Below, one piece after another: positions 14,272 through 16,439 of a stretch of DNA of 16,439 nucleotides (within the stretch, counting starts at the first letter, position 1; every line of letters starts with the position of its first letter). The translations under genes were made by a program, and so were the position numbers. Source of the DNA: Lachnospiraceae bacterium UBA1778 (GTDB lineage Bacteria > Bacillota > Clostridia > Lachnospirales > Lachnospiraceae); contig DCGM01000061.1 of assembly GCA_002315255.1 (NCBI GenBank), forward strand, positions 1 through 16,439, read 5' to 3'. The notes under the pieces are model-generated. The model did not search any database. It saw only the letters and a program-made list of their open reading frames with translations, and was not told the DNA's origin.

Positions 14272-14296
14272 AGGAGAGTCGTAATCCGACCCTCCT
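14272..14296 (-). terminator. Possible terminator after the second MATE gene
   Basis: On the minus strand AGGAGGGTCG and CGACTCTCCT pair over 10 bp with one G-U pair, around a 5-nt loop, 29 nt after the MATE stop codon. No U-tract follows, so termination would be weak or the hairpin has another role. Confidence 0.5.
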
Positions 14297-14325
14297 CGCT
14301 GCCTTATCCCGGAATCTTCCCCGCC

Positions 14326-15738
14326 TTATCTCGAGATCTTCTCCACCTTCCTCTGCCATAGCTGCATCAGAATGATGACAAAAATCATGCCGCAGGCTTC
14401 TCCGGCAACTAACGAAGCGACAAGCCCGTTCATTCCAAAAAGCGCATTTAGCAGGAACATAAACGGAATATAGAAAACACATTCGCGGAAAACCGCATGG
14501 ATCAATGTGCCGCTGCCGTTTCCCATCGCCTGCAGGCAGTAGGAGTTCTTATAGTTCAAAAACTGGAGCGGCGATGCGAGACAACGGATCCGTAAAAATC
14601 CTGTCGCAATCGTAAGTGTGGCCGCTGCCGCAGCCGCTTCCGCCGTTCCTTCTGCAGATTCCGCGCCGGTCTTTAAGAAAATGCCGGTAATCCCAGGCGC
14701 AAACAGTTCAAACAGAACGACACTTAAGGAACTGATGACCAGTCCCCAGAGAGTCGCTGTCCGTATGACATCTTTCATCCTCTGCCGGTTTCCTGACGCA
14801 AAATTATAGGCCACTATCGGCAGCATTCCCTGGCAGAGACCGATATTGACTGCATTCGGGAACCGTTCTGCTTTCATCACGATTCCGAGCGCAGCCACCG
14901 CCTCATCGCCGTACTGCGCCATCGTTCCGTTTAAGAACATGTTTGCGACGTCAAAAAGGCCGGTCAGAATCGCCGACGGAACACCTACCGCATATAGTGC
15001 GCGTTTTTCTTCCTTCTCGATGGTTCCGGCAAGTTTCAAGCTGATGCTGAGCGCCGATTTTTTGCTGACTTTCAAAAACGCGCAGAGGAGGTAGATGAAG
15101 GAAGCTACATTGGAGAGGAAGGTCGCAAGCGCCGCGCCGAGCACCTCCATGCCGGACGGCAGGATCAAAAACATGAAAATCGGGTCAAGAATTATATTCA
15201 AGACACCGCCCATGCTTAATCCGAAACTGGCCTGCTTCGAATACCCCGCGTTCCGTAAAAGGTGTGAAAGCACCGCCGAAAGGACCATCGGGATTCCGCC
15301 TGCCACGACTACGGTATACACGTACTGGCACGCATATCCGACTGTATGCTCGGATGCGCCGAGAACCCGCAAAACCGGTGTTGCGAAAACGCCTATGAGG
15401 AGCGAATACAGGGCCGCAATGACGAGCGCCCCGTAGAAGCTGTATGCGCTGACGCGCCTCGCGTTTTCAACCTTCCCAAGCCCTGAAAGACGCGCCATCA
15501 GGCTTCCGCCGCCGATTCCGAAAAGGTTCGAAAAAGCAATGGTCATAAAGAAAATCGTGAATGCGACCGATACTCCGGCAATCATGTCTGTGTTACCGGT
15601 CTGTCCGATATAAAGCGCGTCGACGATATTGTACACGAGATTGATGAGCTGCGAAATAACCGTCGGCACCGCCATCGTCAAAATCGCCTTCGGAACAGGC
15701 ATTGTCTCAAATAATTCTTTTTTCTCGTTCGTTACCAT
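14326..15738 (-). CDS. MATE family efflux transporter (second copy, MepA-like)
   Basis: A 470-residue multidrug/sodium or proton antiporter of the MATE family, with about 12 spans. The two halves start at MPVPKAILTMAVPTVISQL (13-31) and at YAVGVPSAILTGLFD (249-263), and the protein contains LVYNIVDALYIGQTG (34-48), the first-half MATE signature. It belongs to another subgroup than the MATE at 8333; the two share only the fold. The loop after the third span of the second half is widened by an alanine-rich stretch (359-374, encoded at 14617-14664) just before the LRI motif, where relatives usually have a shorter loop. Its ribosome binding site is weak (AGGA about 10 nt away), and it follows the GNAT gene by 25 nt, so it probably depends on that operon. 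Confidence 0.95.
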   Translation of the reverse strand: MVTNEKKELFETMPVPKAILTMAVPTVISQLINLVYNIVDALYIGQTGNTDMIAGVSVAFTIFFMTIAFSNLFGIGGGSLMARLSGLGKVENARRVSAYSFYGALVIAALYSLLIGVFATPVLRVLGASEHTVGYACQYVYTVVVAGGIPMVLSAVLSHLLRNAGYSKQASFGLSMGGVLNIILDPIFMFLILPSGMEVLGAALATFLSNVASFIYLLCAFLKVSKKSALSISLKLAGTIEKEEKRALYAVGVPSAILTGLFDVANMFLNGTMAQYGDEAVAALGIVMKAERFPNAVNIGLCQGMLPIVAYNFASGNRQRMKDVIRTATLWGLVISSLSVVLFELFAPGITGIFLKTGAESAEGTAEAAAAAATLTIATGFLRIRCLASPLQFLNYKNSYCLQAMGNGSGTLIHAVFRECVFYIPFMFLLNALFGMNGLVASLVAGEACGMIFVIILMQLWQRKVEKISR

Positions 15739-15763
15739 TCCGTCTGTTTCCTGTCTGTCATTC

Positions 15764-16243
15764 TTACTTTAATGATCGGATATAATGACAGCCACACCCG
15801 CCGTGGCCGGTGTGCCCATATGTTTCTGTCGTATGAATGAAGCCGTTCCGCTCATAAAATGCGCGGGCGCGCTCCATATTGTCCCGCGTTTCGAGATAGA
15901 TGATCTGATAATGCTCTTTCGCAAACGAAAGCGCCGTATCGAGAAGCTGCTGTGCGGTTCCCGTGCCACGGTATGTACTCACGCAGTACATTTTCTGAAG
16001 CTCACAGATGCTGTTCTCGGGCTCCAGTTCGCCGACGCCGACGCCGGCCACGACGAGACCGTCGTCATTCTCCGCAACCCAGTACGCATTGTCCGGAAGG
16101 ACATAGACTTCCGACAATGTGTCGAGACACGGGTCGCCCCACGCGGTATCCATGCGCCCCGCACATCCATATTCGGTCAGGCATTCCCGCACGATCGCCG
16201 CCATCCGGGCGTTATCTTTCGCTTCAATCCTGCGAATCTTCAT
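15764..16243 (-). CDS. GNAT family N-acetyltransferase
   Basis: A 159-residue single-domain acetyltransferase. The acetyl-CoA loop is YRGTGTAQQLL (91-101), followed by IIYLETRDNMERARAFYERNGF (114-135), the usual beta-5/alpha-4 segment of small GNATs. The C-terminus is unusual in its GHTGHGGCGCHY stretch (143-154), with two histidines and two cysteines that might bind metal. The substrate is unknown. The ATG at 16243 is preferred: AGAGG lies 5 nt upstream, whereas the GTG two codons earlier overlaps that site. The gene starts 2 nt after the stop codon of the DNA alkylation repair gene and is followed by the MATE pump, so these three are probably one operon. Confidence 0.92.
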   Translation of the reverse strand: MKIRRIEAKDNARMAAIVRECLTEYGCAGRMDTAWGDPCLDTLSEVYVLPDNAYWVAENDDGLVVAGVGVGELEPENSICELQKMYCVSTYRGTGTAQQLLDTALSFAKEHYQIIYLETRDNMERARAFYERNGFIHTTETYGHTGHGGCGCHYIRSLK

Positions 16244-16245
16244 GT

Positions 16246-16439
16246 TCACCTCTTAAGCGTTCGAAGATATGTCTTCTGCTCATCCGTGATCCGATAGCTT
16301 TCAATCGCCTTCTGGATCGTCTTATTATGCGTCCAAATATCGAGTTTCTGTTCCTCGATATAAGGAATCGTCGCCTCCCATTGCTTCGCAAGCGCCGTCG
16401 CAAAGAACCAGGCGGTCATCATGTTTACATAATATTCCT
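16246..16439 (-). CDS. DNA alkylation repair protein (AlkD-like HEAT-repeat glycosylase), C-terminal fragment
   Basis: The last 63 codons of a gene that enters from the right edge. The translation begins EYYVNMMTAWFFATALAKQW and includes LDIWTHNKTIQKAIESYRI, both typical of the C-terminal helices of clostridial DNA alkylation repair proteins of the AlkC/AlkD HEAT-repeat group, which remove 3- and 7-alkylpurines. The catalytic residues lie in the missing part, so activity cannot be judged. The final residues are TYLRTLKR and TGA. The gene ends 2 nt before the GNAT start, and its last codons carry the GNAT ribosome binding site, suggesting translational coupling. Confidence 0.85.
   Translation of the reverse strand, partial: EYYVNMMTAWFFATALAKQWEATIPYIEEQKLDIWTHNKTIQKAIESYRITDEQKTYLRTLKR

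Overview
The window reads like a chromosomal segment of a Gram-positive anaerobe of the class Clostridia, most likely Lachnospiraceae-like. This is inferred from the mix of protein families: a one-chain iron-sulfur L-serine dehydratase, the short Firmicutes form of mannonate dehydratase, a membrane-bound SpoIIE-type phosphatase, a soluble M13 peptidase, two MATE pumps, and an XRE regulator carrying a desulfoferrodoxin-like domain. Strong GGAGG-type ribosome binding sites and balanced GC content fit. All genes but one lie on the minus strand. No rRNA, tRNA, CRISPR array, insertion sequence or phage gene was seen.

Positions 1-3166 hold, in minus-strand order, an unrecognised 507-residue protein, L-serine dehydratase (sdaA) and the start of a YgiQ-type radical SAM protein. 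A clear hairpin at 3190-3216 separates them from a membrane-anchored PP2C/SpoIIE phosphatase (3239-4693).

Positions 4791-8018 are a compact operon: DMT/EamA transporter, mannonate dehydratase (uxuA) and a class I aminotransferase, read from a good promoter at 8083-8111. A divergent MATE pump (8333-9748) has its own promoter and a leader hairpin touching its ribosome binding site. Three 23-bp tandem repeats lie between the two promoters. The pump ends at a strong hairpin that it shares with the converging M13 peptidase gene (9898-11796).

Positions 12101-14216 form a second small operon: an XRE regulator fused to a superoxide-reductase-like domain, a streptothricin-acetyltransferase-like GNAT, and an extended SDR. 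To its right lie a second MATE pump, a second GNAT and the end of a DNA alkylation repair gene, closely packed and probably one operon. Efflux, acetylation, redox sensing and alkylation repair together suggest a region for coping with toxic compounds, but this is inference.

There is no obvious large new system. The most unusual items are the XRE/superoxide-reductase-like regulator, in which one iron-ligand His has become Asp; the unrecognised 507-residue protein; and repeated short degenerate tandem duplications (17 to 32 bp) in leaders, stop-codon regions and coding sequence.
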